From contig NZ_WEIC01000004.1 in the NCBI RefSeq assembly GCF_009184395.1, forward strand, positions 1 to 64,000: a stretch of 64,000 nucleotides of DNA, written 5' to 3'. Source of the DNA: Amylibacter sp. SFDW26. GTDB taxonomy: Bacteria; Pseudomonadota; Alphaproteobacteria; Rhodobacterales; Rhodobacteraceae. Of the stretch, positions 36,758 through 46,225 are shown in pieces. The position numbers and the translations under genes are program-made. Within the stretch, counting starts at the first letter, position 1; every line of letters begins with the position of its first letter. The notes beneath the pieces were generated by a model that worked only from the letters and a program-made list of their open reading frames with translations, searched no databases and was not told where the DNA came from.

Positions 36758-38056
36758 ATGACAGATTTTTCATATGTACGTACGGAAATGCTGGAAGAAC
36801 GCCCAGCACCTACATCGCAAACGGGTATCGTTAAATGGTTGCGTGAGAACTTGTTCTCATCTGTACCAAACGCGATACTATCTATCGTGGCACTTTGGGC
36901 GATTTATTTCACCCTAAGCCACTTGTTACCGTGGGTTTTCCAATCATCATGGACAGCTACCTCACTGAAAGAATGCCGCGCGAGTATTGCGGCAGCTCAT
37001 GGTGAAGGCACAACAGGTGCATGTTGGGCAGTTATCCGTGAACGCTATTTGCAGTTGATCTATGGTTTCTATCCAGCTGACAGTTACTGGCGTCCGAACC
37101 TGGCCTTCATTATGATGTTGGTTGCTTTGGCTCCTGTATTGTTCAACAGCATTCCTAAGAAGATGATGCTGTTCACAGCTCTTTACCCATTCATTGCCTT
37201 TTGGTTGCTATGGGGCGGCTCTATCTGGTTGCCACTTTCTGTGATCGCTGGTTTCGTATTGGGTTATGTAGCGTTGAACGTTGTAAGCAAAGCTTCAAGC
37301 GAGTTGGTGGGCATGATTGCTTGTGCTGTTGTTCCAATTCTTTGGTTCTTGTTCTTTGCAGGACCTGTTGCTGATATTATGCAAGGTATCATTCCGATCT
37401 CACTTGAAAGCGTTGAATCTGCAAAATTTGGTGGCTTTATGCTGTCTATTCTGATCGGTATCACAGGTATCGCATTCTCATTACCAATTGGCATTGTATT
37501 GGCGTTGGGTCGTCAGTCTGATCTGATGATTGTGAAAGTGATCTGTGTTGGCTTTATCGAATTCATCCGCGGTGTTCCGTTGATCACATTGTTGTTCGTT
37601 GCATCAACATTGTTGAACTACTTTATGCCTCCGGGAACAAACTTCGATATCATCTTGCGTGTTATCATTATGGTGACCTTGTTCGCATCTGCCTATATGG
37701 CCGAAGTGATCCGGGGGGGCTTAGCAGCCTTACCAAAAGGACAATACGAAGGTGCAGACAGCCTTGGTCTTGATTTCTGGCAAGCAACACGCCTGATTAT
37801 CATGCCGCAAGCGTTGAAAATCTCGATCCCGAATATCGTATCGACATTTATCGGTCTTTTCAAAGACACCACGCTTGTTTCGATCATCGGTCTTTTGGAC
37901 CCGATCGGGCTTTCAACCAATATTCGCGCGGACCAATACTGGAACGGAATTATCTGGGAACTTTACGGCTTTATCGCTGTAATCTTCTTTGTCTTCTGTT
38001 TCGCAATGTCTCGTTACTCAATGTATCTGGAGCGCAAGCTTCAGACAGGCCACTAA
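36758..38056 (+). CDS. aapM: General L-amino acid ABC transporter, permease AapM
   Basis: 432 residues from MTDFSYVRTEMLEERPAPTS, with AGGAG upstream; several extra N-terminal helices precede the permease core, as is typical for AapM. EFIRGVPLITLLFVASTLLN and the EAA loop EVIRGGLAALPKGQYEGADS are diagnostic. Pairs with AapQ as a heterodimer in the inner membrane. Confidence 0.94.
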   Translation: MTDFSYVRTEMLEERPAPTSQTGIVKWLRENLFSSVPNAILSIVALWAIYFTLSHLLPWVFQSSWTATSLKECRASIAAAHGEGTTGACWAVIRERYLQLIYGFYPADSYWRPNLAFIMMLVALAPVLFNSIPKKMMLFTALYPFIAFWLLWGGSIWLPLSVIAGFVLGYVALNVVSKASSELVGMIACAVVPILWFLFFAGPVADIMQGIIPISLESVESAKFGGFMLSILIGITGIAFSLPIGIVLALGRQSDLMIVKVICVGFIEFIRGVPLITLLFVASTLLNYFMPPGTNFDIILRVIIMVTLFASAYMAEVIRGGLAALPKGQYEGADSLGLDFWQATRLIIMPQALKISIPNIVSTFIGLFKDTTLVSIIGLLDPIGLSTNIRADQYWNGIIWELYGFIAVIFFVFCFAMSRYSMYLERKLQTGH

Positions 38057-38068
38057 GGAGTTATTCTC

Positions 38069-38836
38069 ATGGCTACAGCAAAAAAGTTAGAAGTATCTGA
38101 CAAAGTCGCAATTCAAATCGATGCGATGAACAAATGGTATGGTTCATTTCACGTGCTTAAAGACATCGACCTAACGGTTTATGAAGGTGAGCGTATCGTG
38201 ATTTGTGGACCATCTGGTTCTGGTAAATCAACGCTGATCCGTTGCATCAACGCGTTGGAAGAGCATCAACAAGGTAAGATCACTGTGGATGGCACTCACC
38301 TGTCATCTGATCTGAAAAACATCGATACGATCCGGTCAGAGGTTGGCATGTGTTTCCAACACTTCAACCTGTTTCCGCATCTGTCGATCCTTGAAAACTG
38401 TACTTTGGCACCGATGTGGGTTCGCAAGATCCCAAAGAAAGAAGCCGAAGAAACAGCGATGCACTTCCTTGAAAAGGTGAAGATTCCTGAGCAGGCAGAT
38501 AAATACCCTGGCCAGTTGTCTGGTGGTCAGCAACAACGTGTGGCGATTGCGCGCTCACTGTGCATGAAGCCACGCATCATGTTGTTCGATGAACCGACAT
38601 CTGCGCTTGACCCAGAGATGATCAAAGAGGTGTTGGACACCATGATCGAACTGGCGGAAGAGGGCATGACAATGCTTTGTGTGACGCACGAGATGGGCTT
38701 TGCCCGTCAGGTTGCAAACCGCGTGATCTTTATGGATGCGGGTCAAATTGTGGAGCAGAACGAACCAGAAGAGTTCTTTAACAATCCACAATCAGAACGC
38801 ACACAGTTGTTCTTGAGCCAAATCTTGGGTCACTAA
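38069..38836 (+). CDS. aapP: General L-amino acid ABC transporter, ATPase AapP
   Basis: 255 residues: Walker [15 protein letters not shown]-loop FQHFNLFPH, signature [15 protein letters not shown], Walker [13 protein letters not shown] and the switch His in [11 protein letters not shown]. Polar amino-acid uptake ATPase powering AapQM; 12 bp after aapM. Confidence 0.96.
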   Translation: MATAKKLEVSDKVAIQIDAMNKWYGSFHVLKDIDLTVYEGERIVICGPSGSGKSTLIRCINALEEHQQGKITVDGTHLSSDLKNIDTIRSEVGMCFQHFNLFPHLSILENCTLAPMWVRKIPKKEAEETAMHFLEKVKIPEQADKYPGQLSGGQQQRVAIARSLCMKPRIMLFDEPTSALDPEMIKEVLDTMIELAEEGMTMLCVTHEMGFARQVANRVIFMDAGQIVEQNEPEEFFNNPQSERTQLFLSQILGH

Positions 38837-38855
38837 GAATACAGTTTATAAAGTT

Positions 38856-38886
38856 AAAAAAGCCCCGCTATTGTGCGGGGCTTTTT
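38856..38886 (+). terminator. intrinsic terminator after aapP
   Basis: Near-perfect AAAAAGCCCCGC stem with GCGGGGCTTTTT. Symmetric A and T tracts also allow termination of the convergent lipoprotein gene. Confidence 0.88.
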
Positions 38887-38907
38887 GTCTTCGATGAATG
38901 GTATTTT

Positions 38908-39393
38908 TTATTTTTTTAGTTTGCCTAAATCTTTTTTCACTGCATCGGCTAATTTTACACCTGCATCAGAAAGCATTTCGTTTTTGGTTTTCCCTGGAGT
39001 TACAAGCGTGACTACACTAACAGGCCGATCTTCGACTATAGTGGTTTTTGTACTCAAATCTTTTATACCATATTCGCAAATCAAAAATACATTAGTAAGT
39101 AAATTAACGGTTTGAGAGAACTTCGTTGGTAGCTGAACTCTACATTTTATATCAAATGCGTAAGGTTTTTCGCCTTTGAAAGTGCTAAGTTTAGCTTTTA
39201 ACTGTGGAAGCACAGCGGCCTTTACTGCGTTATCGTTTGTAATTCCTGTGATTACACCATCATCATTATTTGTTGCGTCATCCAAAGGTCCCGAATAACT
39301 AATTTCACGAAAATTAAAGTTTTGGTCTAGGTTAAGATTAGGAGGAGCGCAGCCTGCTAATAAAACTAATGCGAGACATTTTATTGGTTTCAT
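38908..39393 (-). CDS. Hypothetical lipoprotein
   Basis: 161 residues from MKPIKCLALVLLAGCAPPNL, with a lipobox LAGC at residues 12-15, so probably an envelope lipoprotein. Mature part contains LKAKLSTFKGEKPYAFDIKC and LLTNVFLICEYGIKDLS; no family recognised. AT-rich. The 252 bp between its start and the divergent NTF2-like gene hold no other convincing gene. Confidence 0.65.
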   Translation of the reverse strand: MKPIKCLALVLLAGCAPPNLNLDQNFNFREISYSGPLDDATNNDDGVITGITNDNAVKAAVLPQLKAKLSTFKGEKPYAFDIKCRVQLPTKFSQTVNLLTNVFLICEYGIKDLSTKTTIVEDRPVSVVTLVTPGKTKNEMLSDAGVKLADAVKKDLGKLKK

Positions 39394-39645
39394 ATAATGG
39401 TTGCCTTTCAAAAATGATTGTCACTTTTCGCACATGTATACGTGATAATGAGTATTATAAGATAGGATATAAATGTACTTCTAGGATATGTGCCAGACTT
39501 TATTAATGAAATTAGTTGTCGAGATTTAAAGGTAGATACAAAAATAGCAACCTGAATGAAGTTTTTTATCATTAGTGCGTTACAACATAGAGCAGAACTT
39601 GAAAGTTTGATGAAAAACAATTGAACAAAATATAGGAATTGCTTT

Positions 39646-40176
39646 ATGAAGCTACGCACACCCCGTCTTAAATTATCTAAAAAGAACTCCTGCATATTAT
39701 TAGGTCTTGCTGCATGCTTGTCATTTGGAACGTTTTCAGCTCGTGCTGATATCGTGCTTGAGGATGGTGTGACACCGCATAAAGGTATTGATGCGCTATA
39801 TGAAAAACTGGCGGCTGCGACGGCGTCTTTAAATACCGAAAGTTTTTCCAAGATATATGCCGAGGATGCATTTTACCTCATTCCAACCGCACCTCTTATC
39901 CAAGGTATTGATGGTATCAAACCAGATTGGGATGATTGGTTTGTCTGGATGAAAGAAGGCAATGGATCTCTTGATATGGATTTTAGGATCGTTGCCAGGG
40001 AAGTGCATGATGATGCCATTGGGTATGACATAGGCTATGCGAAAACATTGCAGAAACGCCCGAATGAAGCGGATGTAACCTATGAAACCAAGTTCGTTGT
40101 GGTGACAAAGAAACTGCCGAATGGTGAATGGCGGTATCAGGTTGATGCTTACAGTCAGCTTAAGAAGGACAAATAG
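39646..40176 (+). CDS. Secreted SnoaL/DUF4440-like NTF2-fold protein
   Basis: 176 residues; basic N-terminus and hydrophobic stretch (CILLGLAACLSFGTFSARA) form a signal peptide. The mature domain (residues 45-170) has the cone-shaped NTF2 pattern: LYEKLAAATASLNTESFSKI with IYAEDAFYLIP, then WFVWMKEGNG and a C-terminal strand GEWRYQVDAYS. Such proteins bind small ligands or act as isomerases; substrate unknown. A second NTF2-fold gene follows 102 bp later. Confidence 0.75.
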   Translation: MKLRTPRLKLSKKNSCILLGLAACLSFGTFSARADIVLEDGVTPHKGIDALYEKLAAATASLNTESFSKIYAEDAFYLIPTAPLIQGIDGIKPDWDDWFVWMKEGNGSLDMDFRIVAREVHDDAIGYDIGYAKTLQKRPNEADVTYETKFVVVTKKLPNGEWRYQVDAYSQLKKDK

Positions 40177-40278
40177 AAATCGCCCAAATTTAAAAACCCC
40201 TTAGTATTTAAATAACATTTGAACAAATCATCCCCTTACAGACAGGGGTGGTTCATTTTTGAAAACAGGATTACGATC

Positions 40279-40716
40279 ATGAAGAAAATCTTCGCACTTA
40301 TATCAATAATTTCAGTAACTCTATTGAGCACGCTGCCCCTTTACGCAAATGCACAAGACAACAAAGACCTTGTCGTTAAATTCTACCAACAAGCCCTGAT
40401 CGAGAAAGATGTTGAAGCGGCTGCCATGGCGTATCTTTCAGAAGGGTACATTCAGCATAACCCTAATGTTCCAACGGGTCGCCAAGGACTTATTGACGGG
40501 TTGTCAGGATGGTTTGCGGCTGTGGATGTAGAGATGTCAATCGTGCGTGCGATTGCCGAGGATGATTTTGTTGTTTTGCATGTAAAGCAGGTGTCAGGTG
40601 GCAAAACCAAGGCTGTTATAGATATTTTTCGCGTTGAAAGCGGAAAGATTGTGGAACACTGGGACGTGTCGCAAGAAGTGCCAGAACAGATGGCGCATGA
40701 CAATGGAATGTTCTGA
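40279..40716 (+). CDS. Secreted SnoaL-like polyketide cyclase-family protein
   Basis: 145 residues from MKKIFALISIISVTLLSTLP (signal peptide). The domain DLVVKFYQQALIEKDVEAAA, YIQHNPNVPTGRQGLIDGLS and DIFRVESGKIVEHWDVSQEV is the common predicted SnoaL-like/ester-cyclase form of NTF2 proteins. Shares fold, not obvious sequence, with the preceding gene. Function unknown. Confidence 0.8.
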   Translation: MKKIFALISIISVTLLSTLPLYANAQDNKDLVVKFYQQALIEKDVEAAAMAYLSEGYIQHNPNVPTGRQGLIDGLSGWFAAVDVEMSIVRAIAEDDFVVLHVKQVSGGKTKAVIDIFRVESGKIVEHWDVSQEVPEQMAHDNGMF

Positions 40717-40753
40717 TTGAGCCATTAATGGGAATTAGATTTAGAGAGCTTCA

Positions 40754-40782
40754 AAAGCCCCGCAATTATATGGGGCTTTTTA
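40754..40782 (+). terminator. intrinsic terminator
   Basis: AAAGCCCC and GGGGCTTT arms followed by TTATTA; also usable by the convergent sixA gene. Confidence 0.8.
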
Positions 40783-40793
40783 TTATACTATAT

Positions 40794-41294
40794 TTATCCC
40801 AACCGACGCGGAATAATAAACGCTTCCAGCTTACCTGATCGCAATGACAGCTCTGACCAATCTGCAATATCGAAATCAATCACAGTAGTAGCGGCTGTTG
40901 GGTATTTATACAAATCACGGTCCTTGGGGCGACTTTCCAACAACTCTTCTGCAAAGGCCGATACGCCTGGGTTGTGGCATAGAAATAAGACTGTGTTGGC
41001 ATGAGCTGCCGTAAGTTTTTCACGTAATAGACTGCCGTGGGCGTGATATAAGCTGCGGTCGAATGTCGGTTCGATCTCTAAACCCATAGTCTCTTTCAGC
41101 CCCGCCCATGTTTCCATGCAGCGGACTGCGGTGGAACAGATGACTTGGTCTGGCACATAGTTATTTTCAACCAACCAATTACCAATCATCACGGCGGATT
41201 TGCGTCCACGGTCGTTCAATGTGCGGTCGTGATCGGATAAATCCAGATTGTCCCAGCTAGACTTTGCATGGCGCATTAGAATGACACGTTTCAA
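40794..41294 (-). CDS. sixA: SixA-type phosphohistidine phosphatase
   Basis: 166 residues using a TTG start (reads MKRVILMRHAKSSWDNLDLS), because GAGGAAG lies about 8 bp upstream and no ATG is well placed; longer readings run into the neighbouring gene. The RHG-type catalytic motif is RHAKSSW, with the second His in LFLCHNPGVSAFA. Removes phosphate from phosphohistidine, as SixA does on phosphotransfer proteins. Starts 4 bp after the ferredoxin-like gene, same strand. Confidence 0.85.
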   Translation of the reverse strand: MKRVILMRHAKSSWDNLDLSDHDRTLNDRGRKSAVMIGNWLVENNYVPDQVICSTAVRCMETWAGLKETMGLEIEPTFDRSLYHAHGSLLREKLTAAHANTVLFLCHNPGVSAFAEELLESRPKDRDLYKYPTAATTVIDFDIADWSELSLRSGKLEAFIIPRRLG

Positions 41295-41298
41295 ACTG

Positions 41299-41946
41299 TT
41301 ATCTTCCTCGAAAGGCCCGCATATGTAGGGCTGATTGTGCGTCTTGTCGGTTGGCACCTACGCTGATGGGGCAGGACCTGCGAGCTATACAGCCCATGGT
41401 CATACATTCCGCACCTGCATCTGTGTCCAGATAGGCGTGACAAGCCTGAACATTATAGCCATTCGGGCCAAGCGCGTCTACGGGACAAGCGACAACACAG
41501 GGTTTGGTTTCACATGTGTCGCAAGGTTTTTTAGGGGCTTTGGTGGGAAGGTCTAAAATTTCGTCAAATGCCAGTGCACCGCGGTACGAAACCATTAATC
41601 CTGTTGTATCGTGGATTAACATGCCAACGGGGGATGCCCATGCGCGGCCTGATTGCTTTGCCCATGCAATGAATGGTGCGTATGGCGGGCCGCCAAAGGG
41701 GAAAATGGCGTGGGCCGATACGGTATTGGCGAGGTCAGTTAAGACACGTGTGGACCAGCGATCGATGGGGTTTCGCGTTTTGTCTGTGTATTCGGGTGAT
41801 TTGGTGAATATGTTCCAAAAATCCGCCGATGGACCAAGCATGACAAGTGTCTTGGCTTCGCTCATATCATCCGCATCAGGATGGAATGCACCGTATATAT
41901 CCAAACCTGCCGGCGCGATGGTGGTTTGGATATCTGTTAGCTTCAT
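41299..41946 (-). CDS. 4Fe-4S ferredoxin-like protein
   Basis: 215 residues from MKLTDIQTTIAPAGLDIYGA; a Cys cluster CDTCETKPCVVACPVDALGP at about 145-165 and later CHAY, CMTMGCIARRSCPIS supply ligands for one or two iron-sulphur clusters. The N-terminal region is reminiscent of the ferredoxin part of QueG-like proteins, but no corrinoid domain is present. Electron donor role is inferred. ATGA overlap with the upstream sterol-desaturase-like gene suggests it may serve that di-iron enzyme. Confidence 0.75.
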   Translation of the reverse strand: MKLTDIQTTIAPAGLDIYGAFHPDADDMSEAKTLVMLGPSADFWNIFTKSPEYTDKTRNPIDRWSTRVLTDLANTVSAHAIFPFGGPPYAPFIAWAKQSGRAWASPVGMLIHDTTGLMVSYRGALAFDEILDLPTKAPKKPCDTCETKPCVVACPVDALGPNGYNVQACHAYLDTDAGAECMTMGCIARRSCPISVGANRQDAQSALHMRAFRGR

Positions 41947-42737
41947 TTTGCGCGAAATGGCAGCCATAGGCTCCATCCCAGTTTAGATGGACGATCGTCT
42001 TGCCATTGCAGACCGATGGTCATGTCATCATGGCTTTTTTCGGGTTGGGCAATATAGGTGCCAAACATGCGATCCCAAATAGATAATGAAAAACCATAGT
42101 TGCTGTCATGCTCATGGCGGTGCACCGAATGATGCACGCGGTGCATGTCGGGTGTGACAAGGATCAGACGCAGGTATTTATCGACTGTAAGCGGCAGTTT
42201 GATGTTGGCATGGTTGAACATTGCGGCACCATTAAGAATGATCTCGAACAGTATCACCGCCAATGCTGTTGGGCCAAGGATGTAAACTGCACCGATTTTG
42301 ATCAGCATCGATATAGCGATTTCGATAGGATGGAACCTGATAGCCGTAGTCACATCAATATCGACATCCGCATGATGTACGCGGTGTAGTCGCCATAAAA
42401 GCGGGACTTTATGTGTGATCAGGTGCTGTGCCCAGATCACGAAATCCAGCACCAAAATAGCAATTAGTATTTCCAGCCAGTTTGGCCAGTTTACCGCCCC
42501 CAAAATCCCCCAGCCTTTGGCGCTGGCGTCAGCAGCGGCAGCAACGGCCAGTACGGGCAACAGAACTGCCATGAGGCGCACTGTAAGCGTATCAATGACA
42601 GTAATGCTGATATTGGTGAACCAGCGTGCTTTGCGGGTTTGACTGCGCACACGGCGTGGTAAGAGTGCCTCTGCACTGGCTAAGAGCGCAAAGAGGCCCA
42701 AAAAGACCATCAGACGTATTGCGACTTCGTTTTCCAT
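41943..42737 (-). CDS. Sterol desaturase/fatty acid hydroxylase superfamily protein
   Basis: 264 residues with several TM helices. Histidine boxes HLITHKVPLLWRLHRVHHAD (HxxxH and HxxHH), FNHANI and HRVHHSVHRHEHD coordinate a di-iron centre. A membrane oxidase acting on lipids; substrate not predictable. First gene of a three-gene unit with the ferredoxin-like protein and SixA; argB lies 16 bp upstream on the same strand, so argB may lead the operon. Confidence 0.88.
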   Translation of the reverse strand: MENEVAIRLMVFLGLFALLASAEALLPRRVRSQTRKARWFTNISITVIDTLTVRLMAVLLPVLAVAAAADASAKGWGILGAVNWPNWLEILIAILVLDFVIWAQHLITHKVPLLWRLHRVHHADVDIDVTTAIRFHPIEIAISMLIKIGAVYILGPTALAVILFEIILNGAAMFNHANIKLPLTVDKYLRLILVTPDMHRVHHSVHRHEHDSNYGFSLSIWDRMFGTYIAQPEKSHDDMTIGLQWQDDRPSKLGWSLWLPFRAK

Positions 42738-42753
42738 ACCAACACCTTATCTA

Positions 42754-43626
42754 TTAGGCGCGGATCATGCTTCCTGCGCCGTAATCTGTGAACAACTCCA
42801 GCAAACATGCATGAGGTGCACGTCCATCCATAATCACAACTGCGCGAACGCCACCATTTATCGCATCTAATGCCGTTTGCGTTTTGGGGATCATGCCACC
42901 AGCAATAACCCCTTCTTTGGTAAGTGATGCAACTTGATCCGAAGTCAAGTTTGTCAGCACATCGCCTTCGGCATCTTTCACGCCTTCAACGTCAGTTAAA
43001 AGCAACAAACGATCGGCATCTAGTCCAGATGCGACTGCACCTGCTGCTGTGTCACCGTTGATATTGAATGTTTCACCGTTTTCGCCCGTTCCAATTGGGG
43101 CAATTACAGGGATAAATCCGCCGTCTGTCAGTGACTTTATCACTTCCGCGTCTACTTTTACGGGATCGCCGACCATGCCCAGATCGCCCGCAGCTTTTAC
43201 ACACTGGATAAAGTTGCCGTCTTTGCCAGACAGACCAACAGCTTTGCCACCTTGGTTGTTGATGGCTTGGACGATGTTTTTGTTCACTTTACCAGACAGA
43301 ACCATTTCCACGACTTCAACTGTTTCAGGTGTGCTGACACGTTTGCCGTTTACGAATTCAGTTGGGATATCCAATTTTTCTAACATGGAATTGATCATAG
43401 GGCCGCCACCATGCACGATGACAGGATTCAAACCGCACTGACGCAACATAACTACATCGCGTGCAAAGTTATCCATAGCCTCGGCACTGCTCATCGCGTG
43501 ACCGCCCAGTTTGATCACGACCACAGCGCCATCATAGCGCTGCATCAAGGGCAAGGCTTCGCTCAAAAGTCTGGCGGTTGCAATTGAATCGCGTTTCATT
43601 GCTTTGGACTTCTCCATGTCATTCAT
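42754..43626 (-). CDS. argB: Acetylglutamate kinase
   Basis: 290 residues. [12 protein letters not shown] at the phosphate loop, [40 protein letters not shown] and [20 protein letters not shown] identify NAGK, which phosphorylates N-acetylglutamate in arginine synthesis. The helical N-terminal extension ([20 protein letters not shown]) is the type that makes arginine-sensitive hexamers. MNDM and a later ATG (MEKSKAM) are both possible starts. Divergent from the nitrile hydratase operon. Confidence 0.95.
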   Translation of the reverse strand: MNDMEKSKAMKRDSIATARLLSEALPLMQRYDGAVVVIKLGGHAMSSAEAMDNFARDVVMLRQCGLNPVIVHGGGPMINSMLEKLDIPTEFVNGKRVSTPETVEVVEMVLSGKVNKNIVQAINNQGGKAVGLSGKDGNFIQCVKAAGDLGMVGDPVKVDAEVIKSLTDGGFIPVIAPIGTGENGETFNINGDTAAGAVASGLDADRLLLLTDVEGVKDAEGDVLTNLTSDQVASLTKEGVIAGGMIPKTQTALDAINGGVRAVVIMDGRAPHACLLELFTDYGAGSMIRA

Positions 43627-43745
43627 CCGTATTGTCTATCTGTAGTTTTCATAACCTTTTGTGATGGATGCGCCAAGGGTATTGCAACTTGTTTGAAATT
43701 CTTGGTTAATGTCTGCAACACTTCTGACACAGATAGGTTTTGATC

Positions 43746-44384
43746 ATGGCAAGTTTTGACCAAAAGAAAATCACAGAAATTCATCAACATTTGCACAGCC
43801 ATTTGCCATCGGATTCTGCGCTGCGTGTGAAAGCGCTGGAAACGATTTTAGTGGAAAAAGGCATGGTCAAGAGTGAAAGCATTGATCGTTGGGTTGAAGT
43901 TTACGCAGACGATATTGGCCCCAAACGTGGTGCCCATGTTGTTGCTCGGGCTTGGACAGACCCCGCATTTAAGGAGCGCTTGTTGGCTGATGCCGCAAGT
44001 GCTGTGGATGAAATGGGATATAAAGGCCCAGCTTCAGGGCATCTGAAAGCGGTAGAGAACACAGATGATATACATAATGTGGTCGTTTGTACGCTCTGTT
44101 CTTGTTACCCATTTGCGATTTTGGGCATGGCGCCAAATTGGTATAAAACGGCTGCTTACCGCGCCCGTGTGGTGCGCGAACCTCGAGCGGTGTTGGAAGA
44201 ATTTGGTGTGACACTTGGGGAAGATGTTGGAGTGCATGTTTGGGACAGTACAGCAGAATTACGTTATATCGTGATCCCACAACAGCCTGCGGGGACGGAT
44301 GGTATGTCGGCTGAAGAATTGGCGGCGTTAGTGACGCGCAATTCTATGATCGGGACAGACCGTGATTTGAAGGTGGGTGCATAA
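43746..44384 (+). CDS. nthA: Nitrile hydratase alpha subunit, cobalt type
   Basis: 212 residues from MASFDQKKITEIHQHLHSHL. The metal-binding claw is VCTLCSCYP; Thr in CTLCSC marks the cobalt form (iron enzymes have Ser). Two Cys of the claw become sulphinic/sulphenic acids in the mature enzyme. Hydrates nitriles to amides in the cytoplasm. The stop overlaps the nthB start by one base. Confidence 0.95.
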   Translation: MASFDQKKITEIHQHLHSHLPSDSALRVKALETILVEKGMVKSESIDRWVEVYADDIGPKRGAHVVARAWTDPAFKERLLADAASAVDEMGYKGPASGHLKAVENTDDIHNVVVCTLCSCYPFAILGMAPNWYKTAAYRARVVREPRAVLEEFGVTLGEDVGVHVWDSTAELRYIVIPQQPAGTDGMSAEELAALVTRNSMIGTDRDLKVGA

Positions 44385-45040
44385 TGGACGGTATTCACGA
44401 TTTAGGTGGTAAACTTGGTTATGGCTCTGTGGATGTGAATGAGCCAGAAGAGCCTTTTCACTATGATTACGAGGGCCGCATGTGGGCGATGTCGCGGATT
44501 GCGAAAGCACCTGATATCAACATTGACTGGTGGCGGCATGTGCGTGAATTGATCCAAGAGGATGATTATCTGAACCGTCCATATTTCGATAGTTGGGCGC
44601 AAACGACAATTGCGACGATGATCGATTCCAAAGTGTTCACGACGGATGAATTGGCAAGTGGGGTGTCGGCTACGCCACCTTTGGCGGATGTTCTGGAAGT
44701 GGATTACGAAGGTGTTTTGCAGCAAAATGCCGAGATAGCTTTTGATTTTTCACGCCCTGTGGATACAGAACCTACATTCAGTGTTAGCCAAACGGTTGTA
44801 ACGAATAAAGAGGGGCACAGTGGGCATACGCGATTGCCCGAATACGCGCGTGGGAAAACGGGTGTGATACACAGTTACCACAACGCGCATTGCTTCCCCG
44901 ATGATTATGCAAAGGGAAAGCCAAGTGCGCAGCATTTGTATACCGTGGCTTTTACTGCAACAGAATTATGGGGAGCAGATGCCAACCCGAATGATCGTGT
45001 GACGTTGGAGTTGTGGGAGGATTATCTTGCACCCAAATAA
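44384..45040 (+). CDS. nthB: Nitrile hydratase beta subunit
   Basis: 218 residues starting MDGIHDLGGKLGYGSVDVNE, the classical beta-subunit opening; the C-terminal SH3-like barrel has RGKTGVIHSYHNAHCFPDDY and LWGADANPNDRVTLELWEDY. Forms the alpha-beta heterodimer with NthA and shapes the active-site pocket. Overlaps the accessory gene by 14 bp. Confidence 0.95.
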   Translation: MDGIHDLGGKLGYGSVDVNEPEEPFHYDYEGRMWAMSRIAKAPDINIDWWRHVRELIQEDDYLNRPYFDSWAQTTIATMIDSKVFTTDELASGVSATPPLADVLEVDYEGVLQQNAEIAFDFSRPVDTEPTFSVSQTVVTNKEGHSGHTRLPEYARGKTGVIHSYHNAHCFPDDYAKGKPSAQHLYTVAFTATELWGADANPNDRVTLELWEDYLAPK

Positions 45041-45374
45041 CGATACATTGATCCCCTTGCAGCGGTTGGATGACCAACCATCGTTTGATGAAGCATGGCA
45101 AGCACAGGTTTTGGCAATTGCTCAAAACCTTGTGGATGAGGGTACTATTGCTGCCGCCGATTGGTCGAACGCGTTGGGTGTTGCTTTGCGCAAACATCAA
45201 GTAAATGCGGATATGGATACGCCAGAAGTGTATTACAAAGCTGCGCTAGAGGCATTGGAAACGGTGTTGCAGGACAAATGTGATGTCCCACAAGATTTGA
45301 TGGATGAACGTAAAGCGGATTGGACCCATGCGTATGAAACAACACCGCATGGTGAGCCTGTTGAACTGCCTTAG
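45027..45374 (+). CDS. Nitrile hydratase accessory protein (activator)
   Basis: 115 residues, TTG start with GGGAGGA upstream, overlapping the end of nthB. PLQRLDDQPSFDEAWQAQVL resembles the beta-subunit N-terminus, and the family (P14K/NhlE-like) delivers cobalt-loaded alpha subunit by self-subunit swapping. The three-gene order alpha-beta-activator is normal for cobalt enzymes. No amidase or cobalt transporter is adjacent. The following 200 bp (45375-45574) hold only a weak terminator-like CCGC/GCGG hairpin with TTTTTT near 45400-45424. Confidence 0.85.
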   Translation: MHPNNDTLIPLQRLDDQPSFDEAWQAQVLAIAQNLVDEGTIAAADWSNALGVALRKHQVNADMDTPEVYYKAALEALETVLQDKCDVPQDLMDERKADWTHAYETTPHGEPVELP

Positions 45375-45574
45375 CAGTCTAAGCTGGCAATAGATTGGCC
45401 GCAGTTTCATCGCGGTGCTTTTTTAGATACCGCATGAACGGTGTGCTTCCTGTGCGCTGGTGGGCGGTATATGTGCAACTGATCTAGGGAATTTTAATGG
45501 GTCTGCTGCATGGCGGATACCCATAAGGGCATCCATTGTAGGGACTTCGAAAGATAAAAAGCTGTAAGCGTTGA

Positions 45575-46225
45575 TTAGATCAATGTTGCGATCACAGAGC
45601 GCAGCGTATCTATACCATCGCCTTTTTCAGAAGAGGTCAGAATGATTTCTGGGAATGCGGCTGGGTGTTTTTGTAAAACATCCTTGGTACGTTGAAGTGA
45701 TTTTTCCAATTCTTTACCACGTGGTTTATCGCATTTGGTTAAGATCACCTGGAATGTTACAGCGGAGCGGCCGAGCAATGTCATGATCTCTTCATCCACA
45801 GGTTTGGCACCGTGGCGGCTGTCGATCAAGAGGAACACGCGGCGCAATGATTGGCGGCCAGACAAATAGGCTTTTAACAGACGTTGCCATTTTTCAACGA
45901 TGGCAACAGGGGCATTGGCGAAACCGTAACCTGGGACATCTACAAGGTAGTGTTCTTCGCCTAATGTGAAGAAGTTAATCTCTTGTGTGCGGCCTGGTGT
46001 ATTAGATGTACGTGCAAGGGCTTTGCGTCCTGTTAAAGCATTAATCAAGCTAGACTTGCCAACGTTTGAACGGCCTGCAAAACAAACCTCAAGACGGTCC
46101 GCAGGTGGCATGCCATCCATGGCGACAACACCTTTTAAGAACTCTGCACCGCCAGCAAACATCTTGCGGCCAATTTCACGCTCTGAGTATTCAGGGCGTT
46201 CTGTAATTTTGAATTCTAAGTCCAT
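45575..46225 (-). CDS. yihA: Ribosome biogenesis GTPase YihA/YsxC (EngB)
   Basis: 216 residues: Walker A GRSNVGKSSLINAL near residue 51, switch NTPGRTQEINFF, G3 DVPGYG and G4 TKCDK. Essential GTPase for late 50S assembly. Its ATG overlaps the stop of the MOSC gene by one base. Part of the yidC-MOSC-yihA unit frequently seen in Rhodobacterales. Confidence 0.95.
   Translation of the reverse strand: MDLEFKITERPEYSEREIGRKMFAGGAEFLKGVVAMDGMPPADRLEVCFAGRSNVGKSSLINALTGRKALARTSNTPGRTQEINFFTLGEEHYLVDVPGYGFANAPVAIVEKWQRLLKAYLSGRQSLRRVFLLIDSRHGAKPVDEEIMTLLGRSAVTFQVILTKCDKPRGKELEKSLQRTKDVLQKHPAAFPEIILTSSEKGDGIDTLRSVIATLI

Noticed and set aside
39408-39851. 147-codon minus-strand frame before the NTF2-like gene
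   Set aside because: Antisense to the signal-peptide part of a better-supported gene; no RBS and no recognisable protein features.
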